Positions 33,685 to 41,822 of a stretch of DNA of 64,000 nt are shown here, in pieces. Below the pieces are notes generated by a model. That model made no database searches. It was given only the letters and a program-made list of their open reading frames with translations, and had not been told where the DNA came from. A program made the position numbers and the translations under genes. Numbering within the stretch: position 1 is the first letter of the stretch; the number at the start of each line of letters is the position of its first letter. Origin of the DNA: Labrys miyagiensis (GTDB lineage: Bacteria; Pseudomonadota; Alphaproteobacteria; Rhizobiales; Labraceae); the NCBI RefSeq assembly GCF_030160835.1, contig NZ_BSPC01000066.1:186001-250000 (forward strand), given 5' to 3'.

Positions 33685-34136
33685 CGCGCAAGGGCAGACG
33701 GCTGGCCATGATCGGAGCGGCGGGCGTGGTGCTGGCGAGCGCCGTCGGCCTGGTGCTCTACAGTCTCGGCGGCACCATGTCCTATTTCGCAGCACCCAGC
33801 GATATCGTCGGCAAGGCGTTCCAGCCCGGCCAGCGCTGGCGCCTGGGCGGCCTCGTCGAGCAGGGCTCGCTGACGCATGACGGCGCCTCCGAGATCGCCT
33901 TCAAGGTCACCGACACCAACAAGTCGATCAAGGTCATCTATTCGGGTATCGTGCCGGACCTGTTCCGCGAGGGGCAGGGCGTGGTGGCCGAGGGCGTGGT
34001 CGATGCGTCGGGCGTGTTCCAGGCCGATACGCTGCTCGCCAAGCATGACGAGAAATACATGCCCAAGGAAGTGGCCGATGCCTTGAAGGCACAAGGCCAT
34101 TGGCAAGAGGGCAGCGACTACGGGAAGAAGCCATGA
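33681..34136 (+). CDS. ccmE: Haem chaperone CcmE
   Basis: A 151-residue membrane-anchored periplasmic protein. An N-terminal anchor (RRLAMIGAAGVVLASAVGLV) is followed by an OB-fold beta-barrel (RWRLGGLVEQGSLTHD, VIYSGIVPDLFREGQGVVAE). LLAKHDEKYMP carries the His that binds haem covalently and the following Tyr. Starts inside the ccmI stop (ATGA) and ends overlapping ccmF. Confidence 0.95.
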   Translation: MTRKGRRLAMIGAAGVVLASAVGLVLYSLGGTMSYFAAPSDIVGKAFQPGQRWRLGGLVEQGSLTHDGASEIAFKVTDTNKSIKVIYSGIVPDLFREGQGVVAEGVVDASGVFQADTLLAKHDEKYMPKEVADALKAQGHWQEGSDYGKKP

Positions 34137-36118
34137 TCGTCGAGGCCGGCCACTATGCCCTCATCCTGGCGCTGACTTTGGCGGCCATCCAGTCGGTGCT
34201 GCCGATCTGGGGCGCCCGCACCGGCGACCTCGGCCTGATGAAGACAGGCACCTCGGCCGCCCTGTTCCAGCTCTTCTTCATCACCGTCTCCTTTGTGGCG
34301 CTGGTGAATGCCCATGTCGCCTCGGACTTCTCGCTGCAGAACGTGTTCGAGAACTCCCATTCCGACAAGCCGATGCTCTACAAGGTCACCGGCGTATGGG
34401 GGAACCATGAGGGCTCGATGCTGCTCTGGGTCTTCATCCTCGCCTTTTTCGGGGCGCTGGTGGCGGCCTTCGGGCGGAACCTGCCGCCGAGCATGAAGGC
34501 GACCGTGCTCTCCGTGCAGGCCTGGATCAGCGTTGCGTTCCTCCTCTTCATCCTGTTCACCTCCAACCCCTTTTCCCGACTCGATCCGGCGCCGATGCAG
34601 GGGCAGGACCTCAATCCGGTGCTGCAGGATATCGGCCTCGCCATCCATCCGCCGCTCCTCTATCTCGGCTATGTCGGCTTTTCGATCGCCTTCGCCTTCG
34701 CCGCGGCGGCCCTGATCGAGGGCCGCATCGACGCGGCCTGGGCGCGCTGGGCCCGGCCGTGGATCTTGATCGCCTGGATCTTCCTGACGCTAGGCATCGC
34801 CATGGGCTCCTACTGGGCCTACTACGAGCTCGGCTGGGGCGGCTGGTGGTTCTGGGATCCGGTGGAGAACGCCTCGCTGATGCCCTGGCTCGCCGGCACC
34901 GCGCTGCTGCATTCGGCCCTGGTGATGGAAAAGCGCAATGCACTGAAGGTGTGGACGATCCTGCTCGCCATCCTCACCTTCTCGCTGTCGCTGCTCGGCA
35001 CCTTCCTGGTGCGCTCGGGCGTGCTCACCTCCGTGCATGCTTTCGCCACCGATCCCAGGCGCGGCGTCTTCATCCTCGCCATTCTCGTGCTCTTCATCGG
35101 CGGCGGCCTCTCGCTGTTTGCCTGGCGCGCCTCGGCCTTGAAGCAGGGCGGCATCTTCGCGCCGATCTCGCGCGAAGGCGCCCTGATCCTCAACAATCTC
35201 CTGCTCACGGTGAGCTGCTCGGCCGTGTTCTTCGGCACGCTCTACCCACTGGCCTTGGAGGCTCTTACCGGCGGCAAGATTTCGGTCGGCCCGCCCTTCT
35301 TCGATCTCACCTTCGGCCCGCTGATGCTGGCCGTACTGGTGGTGATGCCGTTCGGCCCCTTCCTCGCCTGGAAGCGCGGCGATGTGCAGGGCGCGATGCA
35401 GCGCCTCGGCGTCGCCTTCGGCCTCGCCATCCTGGCGGCGCTGGTGACGCTGTGGGTCAAGCAGGGCGGCCCGGTGATGGCCCCCATCGGTGCCGGCCTT
35501 GCCGCCTTCATCATGATCGGTTCGCTGGTCGAGGTGGCCGAGCGCGTCAGGCTTTTCCGCGAGCCTGGGGCCTCGAGCTTGCGCCGTGCCATCGGCCTGC
35601 CGCGTTCGGCCTTCGGCACCGCATTTGCCCATTTCGGTGTCGGCGTCACCCTGCTCGGCGTCGTCGCCGCCTCGGCCTGGCAGTCCGAAAAGATCGTGGC
35701 GATGAAGCCCGGCGACACCACATCATTCGGCCGCTACGAGGCCAAATATGTCGGCTCGGTGCCGCGGCAGGGCTCCAACTTCACGGCGACGGTCTCGAAA
35801 TTCGATATCTATCGCGGCGGGGTTGAGGTGGCCGAGATGGAAGCCTCCAAGCGCTTCTACCCGGCGCGCCAAACGCCTGCGACCGAGACCGGCATCAAGA
35901 CCTTCCTGTTCGACCAAGTCTATATCGGCCTCGGCGACACCCAGCCCGACGGCACCATCGCCGCTCGCCTCTATGACAAGCCGCTGGTAACGCTGATCTG
36001 GCTCGGCTGCGTGGTCATGGCCTTCGGCGGCCTGCTCTCGCTCTCCGACCGGCGCCTGCGCGTCGGCGCCCCCAAGCCGGCACGGCGCGCGGCGGCCGGG
36101 CTGCAGCCGGCGGAATGA
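34133..36118 (+). CDS. ccmF: Haem lyase subunit CcmF
   Basis: A 661-residue polytopic membrane protein. ATG 34133 (MIVEAGHYALILALTLAAIQ) overlaps the ccmE stop by 4 bases. The haem-binding WWD domain GWGGWWFWDPVENASLMPWL is present, with HPPLLYLGYVG before it. The enzyme accepts haem from CcmE and attaches it to apocytochrome c together with CcmH and CcmI. Confidence 0.95.
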   Translation: MIVEAGHYALILALTLAAIQSVLPIWGARTGDLGLMKTGTSAALFQLFFITVSFVALVNAHVASDFSLQNVFENSHSDKPMLYKVTGVWGNHEGSMLLWVFILAFFGALVAAFGRNLPPSMKATVLSVQAWISVAFLLFILFTSNPFSRLDPAPMQGQDLNPVLQDIGLAIHPPLLYLGYVGFSIAFAFAAAALIEGRIDAAWARWARPWILIAWIFLTLGIAMGSYWAYYELGWGGWWFWDPVENASLMPWLAGTALLHSALVMEKRNALKVWTILLAILTFSLSLLGTFLVRSGVLTSVHAFATDPRRGVFILAILVLFIGGGLSLFAWRASALKQGGIFAPISREGALILNNLLLTVSCSAVFFGTLYPLALEALTGGKISVGPPFFDLTFGPLMLAVLVVMPFGPFLAWKRGDVQGAMQRLGVAFGLAILAALVTLWVKQGGPVMAPIGAGLAAFIMIGSLVEVAERVRLFREPGASSLRRAIGLPRSAFGTAFAHFGVGVTLLGVVAASAWQSEKIVAMKPGDTTSFGRYEAKYVGSVPRQGSNFTATVSKFDIYRGGVEVAEMEASKRFYPARQTPATETGIKTFLFDQVYIGLGDTQPDGTIAARLYDKPLVTLIWLGCVVMAFGGLLSLSDRRLRVGAPKPARRAAAGLQPAE

Positions 36119-36579
36119 CGATGCTGCGCCGCCTGCTCATCGCCTTCCTTTTCAGCCTTGCCATGCTGCCGGCCCTGGCCGTGCAGCCCGACGAAATGCT
36201 GCCGGATCCGGCGCTGGAGGCGCGGGCGCGGGCCTTGTCGGGGGAATTGCGCTGCATGGTCTGCCAGAACGAGTCGATCGATGATTCCGATGCGCCGCTC
36301 GCCAAGGACCTGCGCATCCTGGTGCGCGAGCGTCTCAAGGCTGGCGACAGCGACAAGGCGGTCAAGGACTTCCTGGTGGAGCGCTATGGCGACTTCATCC
36401 TGCTGAAGCCGCCGCTGGAATTGCGCACCATCGCCCTGTGGTCGGCGCCCTTCGTGCTGCTGGTGCTGGGCGCGGCGGGGATCTACGCCTTCTCCCGCCG
36501 GCAACGCCCGGCCGCGGCGGAGGCCCTCAGCTCCGCCGAACAGGCCAAGATCGACGAGATCCTGAAGCGGGAGGGATAG
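36115..36579 (+). CDS. ccmH: Apocytochrome thiol reductase CcmH (CycL)
   Basis: A 154-residue protein. Signal peptide or anchor (RRLLIAFLFSLAMLPALA), redox motif LRCMVCQNESIDDS (the LRCxxCQ signature), and a C-terminal membrane helix (LWSAPFVLLVLGAAGIYAFS). It reduces the CXXCH cysteines of apocytochromes before haem attachment. Last gene of the operon; starts inside the ccmF stop. Confidence 0.95.
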   Translation: MTMLRRLLIAFLFSLAMLPALAVQPDEMLPDPALEARARALSGELRCMVCQNESIDDSDAPLAKDLRILVRERLKAGDSDKAVKDFLVERYGDFILLKPPLELRTIALWSAPFVLLVLGAAGIYAFSRRQRPAAAEALSSAEQAKIDEILKREG

Positions 36580-36612
36580 GGGCGCCGATCGTACCGGTAC
36601 CTCCCTAAAAGT

Positions 36613-37128
36613 TCAGCCCCTCTTGCGGCCGGTTTCGAACAGGAACCAGCTGCGGCGTTCGGCCTCGTCGATCCAGTTCTCGATCAGGCTGGCGGTGGCC
36701 ACGTCATGGTGTTCGTCGGCCAGCTCGTGCGTCTCGCGCAGGAAGCCGGTCAGGCGCTTGTTGTCGTCATGAAGCTCGGCCAGCATGTCGTCGGGCGTGA
36801 CGAAATCGGCGTCGTTGTCCGAGAGCCGCTGCAGCCGCGCGATATGGCCGATAGAGCGCAGGGTGGTGCCGCCGATCTTGCGCACACGCTCGGCGATGTC
36901 ATCCGTCATGGCGAAGATCTGTTCCGCCTGCTCGTCGAGCAGAAGGTGGTAATCGCGGAAATGCGGCCCGGACATATGCCAGTGGAAGTTTTTCGTCTTC
37001 AGATAGAGAGTGAAGACATCGGCCAGCAGCGTGGTCAGCGCTGGGGACAAATCCTTGGTGGCGTTCGAAGACAGATCGCTCGGAACGCGCAGATCCGACG
37101 TCTTCAACTCTTTCTTGTCTTTTGACAT
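36613..37128 (-). CDS. dps: Dps/ferritin-like DNA-binding protein
   Basis: A 171-residue four-helix protein. NFHWHMSGPHFRDYHLLLDE contains the His, Asp and Glu ligands of the ferroxidase centre between dimer partners. The N-terminus has a Lys-rich tail (MSKDKKELKTSDLRVPSDL). Dps oxidises and stores iron and shields DNA during stress and starvation. Convergent with ccmH. Confidence 0.85.
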   Translation of the reverse strand: MSKDKKELKTSDLRVPSDLSSNATKDLSPALTTLLADVFTLYLKTKNFHWHMSGPHFRDYHLLLDEQAEQIFAMTDDIAERVRKIGGTTLRSIGHIARLQRLSDNDADFVTPDDMLAELHDDNKRLTGFLRETHELADEHHDVATASLIENWIDEAERRSWFLFETGRKRG

Positions 37129-37453
37129 GGCATCACCCTTTTCATGCAGCCGCGGCGCAAGCCCCGCGAGGCGGCGGAGTTTCGGGTGGTTTTGCTACGC
37201 CTGTCAATCATGAAGCCAGGTTCTTTTGTGCAACTGTAGATTGTACTATAAGTATTATTCAATTATTCGAGATTGCTTAGGTTTCTTAGTTTTCATCAAA
37301 TGAGGCGTCGTCTTACCAAAGAGTAATCTCATGGAAAAAACGCCGTAATGTTGGAGAAGGCATTGTCACCTCCAACAGCGCGGCCTCGTGCGCTGAGTCA
37401 CAGTCCGACGGTCCTCGAAAGTGAGGCGCCGCGCTACTATGGAGCCCATCACC
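37129..37453. other. Divergent intergenic region between dps and degP
   Basis: About 325 bases with an AT-rich middle near 37225-37310. It must hold both promoters. I see no terminator or small gene that I can defend. Confidence 0.4.
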
Positions 37454-38992
37454 ATGAATTTCCACGACAACGATACTGTGCAGAAGACTGGCATCCTCGC
37501 TCGCCGCCGCACGCGTCTTCTGGCCGCAGTCTTCGGCCTCGGCGTCGCCGGTGCGGTTGCCGGCAACTTCGTCCTCATTCCCTCCGTGACCCCTGCTTAC
37601 GCCCAGTCACAGAGCCAGTCCGCTGTCCCGGCCCAGCCCTTCGGCTTCGCCGACGTCGTGCAGAAGGTGCGCCCGGCCGTGGTCTCGATCAAGGTCAAGA
37701 CCGAGACGACCACCGACGCCTCCGATGATGGCGACGACAACAACAACGGCGCCCCCAGCAATCCGTTCGAGTTCTTCTTCAACGGTCCTGGTGGCGGCGG
37801 CATGCAGCACGGCCGGCCCCAGAAGCAGTTCGGCATGGCGCTCGGCTCAGGCTTCTTCATCTCCTATGACGGCTATGTCGTGACCAACAACCATGTCGTC
37901 GATCATGCCCAGGAAGTCGATGTCGTCACCGATGGCGGCAAGACCTATACGGCCAAGGTGATCGGCGTCGATCCCAAGACCGATCTTGCCTTGCTGAAGA
38001 TCGCCGACAAGGACGCCAAGTTCCCCTTCGTCCAGCTCGAGCTGCAGAATGAGCCGCGCGTCGGCGATTGGGTGCTGGCCGTCGGCAACCCCTATGGCCT
38101 TGGCGGCACGGTGACGGCGGGTATCGTCTCGGCCCGCGGCCGCGACCTCAACAACTCGACCTATAACGACTTCCTGCAGATCGATGCGCCGGTGAACCGC
38201 GGTAATTCGGGCGGCCCGACCTTCGACCTCTCCGGCAAGGTGATCGGCGTGAACACCGCGATCTATTCGCCCTCGGGCGGCTCGATCGGCATCGGCTTCG
38301 CCATTCCCGCCGATACCGTGCAGCGTGTGGTGCAGCAGCTCAAGTCCGACGGGCAGGTGACGCGCGGCTATATCGGCGTGCAGATCCAGCCGGTGACGCA
38401 GGATATCGCCGACTCCATCGGCCTGAAGAAGGCTTCGGGCGCCCTGATCGCCGATGTCACCAAGAACAGCCCCGCCGCCAAGGCCGGTCTGCAGTCGGGT
38501 GACGCGGTCACTGCCGTCAACGGCAAGGACGTTGCCGACAGCCGCGAGCTCGCCCGCGCCATTGCCGACATCAAGCCGGGCGATACCGCCGACCTCACGG
38601 TCTGGCGCGATGGCAAGGAGCAGAACGTCAAGGTCGAGACCTCCAAGCTGCCGGGCGACAAGCAGCTCGCCGAAGCCAATTCGTCCCAGGACGATGACAG
38701 TGGCAAGAGTGCGCTCGCGGGTCTCGGCGTCGAGCTCGCCCCAGCCGCGAGTGTGGCTGGCGCCGGCAAGTCCGGCGTGGTGGTCACCGATGTCGATCCG
38801 AACAGCGCCGCTGCCGACGCCCTGCGTCCTGGTGATGTGATCCTCGACGTGGCCGGCAAGCCGGTAAGCAATGTGCGCGATGTGCGGGAGGCTCTCTCCA
38901 GCGCCCGTGCCGACTCCAAGCGTACCGTTCTGCTGCGGGTGAAGAATGGCGATGGCACGCACTTCGTTGCCATGCCAGTCGGCAAGGCCTGA
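37454..38992 (+). CDS. degP: Periplasmic serine protease DegP (HtrA)
   Basis: A 512-residue Do-like protease/chaperone. ATG 37454 is chosen over 37421. A signal peptide (RTRLLAAVFGLGVAGAVAGN) leads to the trypsin-like domain: NNHVVDH (His near 145), DPKTDLALLK (Asp near 176) and NRGNSGGPTF (Ser near 251). Two PDZ domains follow (GYIGVQIQPVTQ and a second from LAGLGVELAPA). It degrades misfolded envelope proteins. A Gly-rich loop after residue 100 is a family variation. The two-component genes downstream may sense the same stress. Confidence 0.95.
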   Translation: MNFHDNDTVQKTGILARRRTRLLAAVFGLGVAGAVAGNFVLIPSVTPAYAQSQSQSAVPAQPFGFADVVQKVRPAVVSIKVKTETTTDASDDGDDNNNGAPSNPFEFFFNGPGGGGMQHGRPQKQFGMALGSGFFISYDGYVVTNNHVVDHAQEVDVVTDGGKTYTAKVIGVDPKTDLALLKIADKDAKFPFVQLELQNEPRVGDWVLAVGNPYGLGGTVTAGIVSARGRDLNNSTYNDFLQIDAPVNRGNSGGPTFDLSGKVIGVNTAIYSPSGGSIGIGFAIPADTVQRVVQQLKSDGQVTRGYIGVQIQPVTQDIADSIGLKKASGALIADVTKNSPAAKAGLQSGDAVTAVNGKDVADSRELARAIADIKPGDTADLTVWRDGKEQNVKVETSKLPGDKQLAEANSSQDDDSGKSALAGLGVELAPAASVAGAGKSGVVVTDVDPNSAAADALRPGDVILDVAGKPVSNVRDVREALSSARADSKRTVLLRVKNGDGTHFVAMPVGKA

Positions 38993-39090
38993 TCCAGGCT
39001 GAACGGTGGAGTCCCCTTTCCCGTAAGGGGAGGGGGACTCATTCCTGTTGGACGCCATTTGGCGGACCTACCCTTTGAGGTGACCTTGAA

Positions 39091-39831
39091 ATGTGGCAAA
39101 GCTCGGTTGATACCTCTGCATCGCGAAACGTGACTGAGTCTGAATCCAAAATGCGCATTCTGATCGTCGAGGATGACCGCGACGCTGCTGCTTATCTCGT
39201 CAAGGCTTTTGCGGAAGCCGGGCATGTCGCCGATCACGCTGCCGACGGGTTGAGCGGGTATGCATTGGCCAAGGACGGTCCCTATGACGTCCTGATCGTT
39301 GATCGCATGCTGCCCAAGCTCGACGGCCTGTCGATGATCTCGCGCCTGCGCCTGGAAGGCACGCAGACACCCTCCCTTATCCTCTCGGCGCTCGGCGAAG
39401 TCGACGACAGGGTGAAAGGTCTTCGCGCGGGCGGCGACGACTATCTGCCCAAGCCCTATGCCTTTTCCGAGCTGCTCGCCCGGGTGGAAGTGCTCTCCCG
39501 CCGCCATCCCGGCAAAGGCGAGGAGACGGTCTACCGCGTCGGTGACCTCGAGCTCGACCGTCTCTCGCATGTCGTCAAGCGTGCCGGCGAGGAGATCGAC
39601 CTGCAGCCGCGCGAGTTCCGCCTGCTCGAATATCTGATGAAGAATGCCGGCCAGGTCGTCACCCGCACCATGCTGCTCGAGCATGTCTGGGACTACCATT
39701 TCGACCCCGGCACCAATGTCATCGACGTGCATGTCTCGCGCCTGCGCTCCAAGCTCGACAAGGGTTTCGAGAAGCCGCTGCTGCACACCATTCGCGGCGC
39801 CGGCTACATGATCCGCGACAGCGCGAAATAA
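39091..39831 (+). CDS. OmpR/PhoB-type response regulator
   Basis: A 246-residue regulator. Receiver domain from MRILIVEDDRDAAAYLVKAF, with phosphoacceptor Asp in YDVLIVDRMLPKLDG, then a winged-helix domain (REFRLLEYLMKNAGQVVTRT, VIDVHVSRLRSKLD). GAGGTGACC stands 8 bases before ATG 39091; ATG 39151 would start exactly at the receiver, so about 20 N-terminal residues are uncertain. Partner of the kinase at 40055. Confidence 0.9.
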   Translation: MWQSSVDTSASRNVTESESKMRILIVEDDRDAAAYLVKAFAEAGHVADHAADGLSGYALAKDGPYDVLIVDRMLPKLDGLSMISRLRLEGTQTPSLILSALGEVDDRVKGLRAGGDDYLPKPYAFSELLARVEVLSRRHPGKGEETVYRVGDLELDRLSHVVKRAGEEIDLQPREFRLLEYLMKNAGQVVTRTMLLEHVWDYHFDPGTNVIDVHVSRLRSKLDKGFEKPLLHTIRGAGYMIRDSAK

Positions 39832-40054
39832 GCGTCAACGTCTGCGCGGGAGAGCGAACGGCGGGACAATCGCGCGGGCCACTCCGCCGATCGTAGCATC
39901 GAGAAGCACCAGAAGAGCGATCTTCACACGAATCATGCGTCGACATTCTCCTTGTCATGATTGAAGCAGGGTTTGGCGGGTGGCTGCCGGCGCGGTTCAC
40001 GCTACACTATCCGGCTGAAGGGCTGGGACAGCTTTGGTTCGGGACGCGTAACAG

Positions 40055-41506
40055 GTGACAGGGCTCGGCAAACTCATCCGCACCACGGCCTTCAAGCTGA
40101 TGGCCGCCTATCTGCTGGTGTTCACCCTGTTCGCCGCTTCGCTGCTCGGCTATTTCTTCTGGAACGCCCAACGCCTGCTCGGCTCGCAGATCAACACCTC
40201 GATCAACAGCGAGATCAACAGCCTGAGCGATGAGTATGAGCAGGGCGGCATCGTTCGCCTCGCCTCGACCATCGAGGCTCGTACCCGCCGACCCGGCTCG
40301 CTGCTCTATCTCGTCACCACGCCGGACAGCGAGGCGCTCGCCGGCAATGTCACCGAATTGCCGGATGGCGTGCTCGATAAGCCCGGCTGGAGCAACATTC
40401 CCTACACGCGCGATGACGGCAACGCCACCACCCGCCGCACGGCGCTGGTGCGCGTCTTCGACCTGCAGGGCGGCTACAAGCTGCTGGTGGGCATCGACCT
40501 CGAGGATCAGAGCCGCGTGCGCGCCATCATGTTCAACGCGGCCCTGTGGTCGGCCGGGCTGATCGTGCTGCTGGGCGTTGCCGGCGGCTGGTTCGTGGCG
40601 CGGCGCGTGCTGCACCGGCTTGACGACATCAACGCTACCAGCCGCTCGATCATGGCCGGCGATCTCACCCGCCGCCTGAAGGTGTCAGGCACGGATGACG
40701 AGATCGACCGTCTCGCCTCCACCACCAACACCATGCTCGACCGCATCCAGGAGCTGATGGTGGGGCTGAAGGAAGTGTCCGACAACATCGCCCATGATCT
40801 GAAGACACCGCTCACCCGCCTGCGCAACCACGCCGAGGAGGCCTTGCGCACCGCCGGCGACGAGGACGCCTATCGCGCCGCGCTCGATCGCACCATCGAG
40901 GAATCCGACAAGCTGATCGGCACCTTCAACGCCCTCCTGATGATCGCCCGGGCCGAGGGCGGCCGTATCGAAGGCACAATGAACGAATTCGATGTGGCGG
41001 AGGCGGCCTACGCGGTGGCCGAACTCTATGAGCCGTTGGCCGAAGAGCACGGGGCGAAGATCATCGTCGATGCCGCCCCGCCCTTGCCGCTGCGCGGCAA
41101 TCGCGAACTGATCAGCCAGGCTCTCGCCAATCTGATCGACAATGCGCTCAAGCATGGCCCCAGGGAGGAGGGCGCTGCCGCGGGCGACGTCACCATCGTC
41201 GCCCGCAAAGGTGAGGGGCGGATGATCATCAGCGTAGCCGACCGTGGCGAGGGGATTGCCCCGACCGACCGGCAGCGCGTGCTGGAGCGCTTCGTACGCC
41301 TCGAATCGAGCCGGACCCGGCCGGGATCGGGCCTCGGCCTCGCGCTCGTCTCGGCCATGGTTAAGCTCCACGGCGGCACGATCCGCCTCGAAGACAATGA
41401 GCCGGGGCTGCGCGTCGTGCTCGACCTGCCCGATGGCCTGGAGAAAGTGGCGGAGGTGCAACCCAAGCTCGCCTTGCGGCGTCCAGCGCTGCGGCTGAAC
41501 GGGTGA
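40055..41506 (+). CDS. Sensor histidine kinase, partner of the response regulator
   Basis: A 483-residue membrane kinase with a GTG start. TM1 near residues 10-32 (FKLMAAYLLVFTLFAASLLG), a periplasmic sensor loop of about 130 residues, and TM2 (LWSAGLIVLLGVAGGWFVA). Then HAMP, the phosphoacceptor His in NIAHDLKTPLTRLRNHAEE, and an ATPase domain with NLIDNALKHG, VADRGEGI and GSGLGLAL. The sensor loop suggests it reads a periplasmic signal, in keeping with degP upstream. Confidence 0.9.
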   Translation: MTGLGKLIRTTAFKLMAAYLLVFTLFAASLLGYFFWNAQRLLGSQINTSINSEINSLSDEYEQGGIVRLASTIEARTRRPGSLLYLVTTPDSEALAGNVTELPDGVLDKPGWSNIPYTRDDGNATTRRTALVRVFDLQGGYKLLVGIDLEDQSRVRAIMFNAALWSAGLIVLLGVAGGWFVARRVLHRLDDINATSRSIMAGDLTRRLKVSGTDDEIDRLASTTNTMLDRIQELMVGLKEVSDNIAHDLKTPLTRLRNHAEEALRTAGDEDAYRAALDRTIEESDKLIGTFNALLMIARAEGGRIEGTMNEFDVAEAAYAVAELYEPLAEEHGAKIIVDAAPPLPLRGNRELISQALANLIDNALKHGPREEGAAAGDVTIVARKGEGRMIISVADRGEGIAPTDRQRVLERFVRLESSRTRPGSGLGLALVSAMVKLHGGTIRLEDNEPGLRVVLDLPDGLEKVAEVQPKLALRRPALRLNG

Positions 41507-41567
41507 TGCCGGTCAGCACCTCTTCGGACAGGGCTCCGAATTCGGGTTTACAGGGGTAGAGGAACCA

Positions 41568-41690
41568 TCATTCCGGGCGACCAGAGGGAGACCCGGAATC
41601 CAAGAACATTGTCCTTTGAGGTTTGTGTTCATGGATTCCGGCGTTCCCACTCACAAGCAAAGCTTGTGAGGATAGCTACAGCCGGAATGA
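41568..41690. repeat. Chromosomal intergenic palindromic repeat
   Basis: TCATTCCGG at 41568-41576 pairs with CCGGAATGA at 41682-41690. Inside are GGAATCC/GGATTCC and a perfect hairpin CTCACAAGC-aaa-GCTTGTGAG (41650-41670). The layered inverted repeats resemble the intergenic repeats dispersed in many rhizobial-type genomes. It lies between the kinase gene and glnE. Confidence 0.6.
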
Positions 41691-41822
41691 CGAGCTGACC
41701 CGCCTCCGCCCCTGTTAACCTGAATTCGGGGTTCGCTCTTCGTGGACCCGCATTTGCACCGGCGCGATTCCTGCTCCAAAGCTATCGCCAACAAAAGACG
41801 CAACGGGAGGCGAGGCGACCCC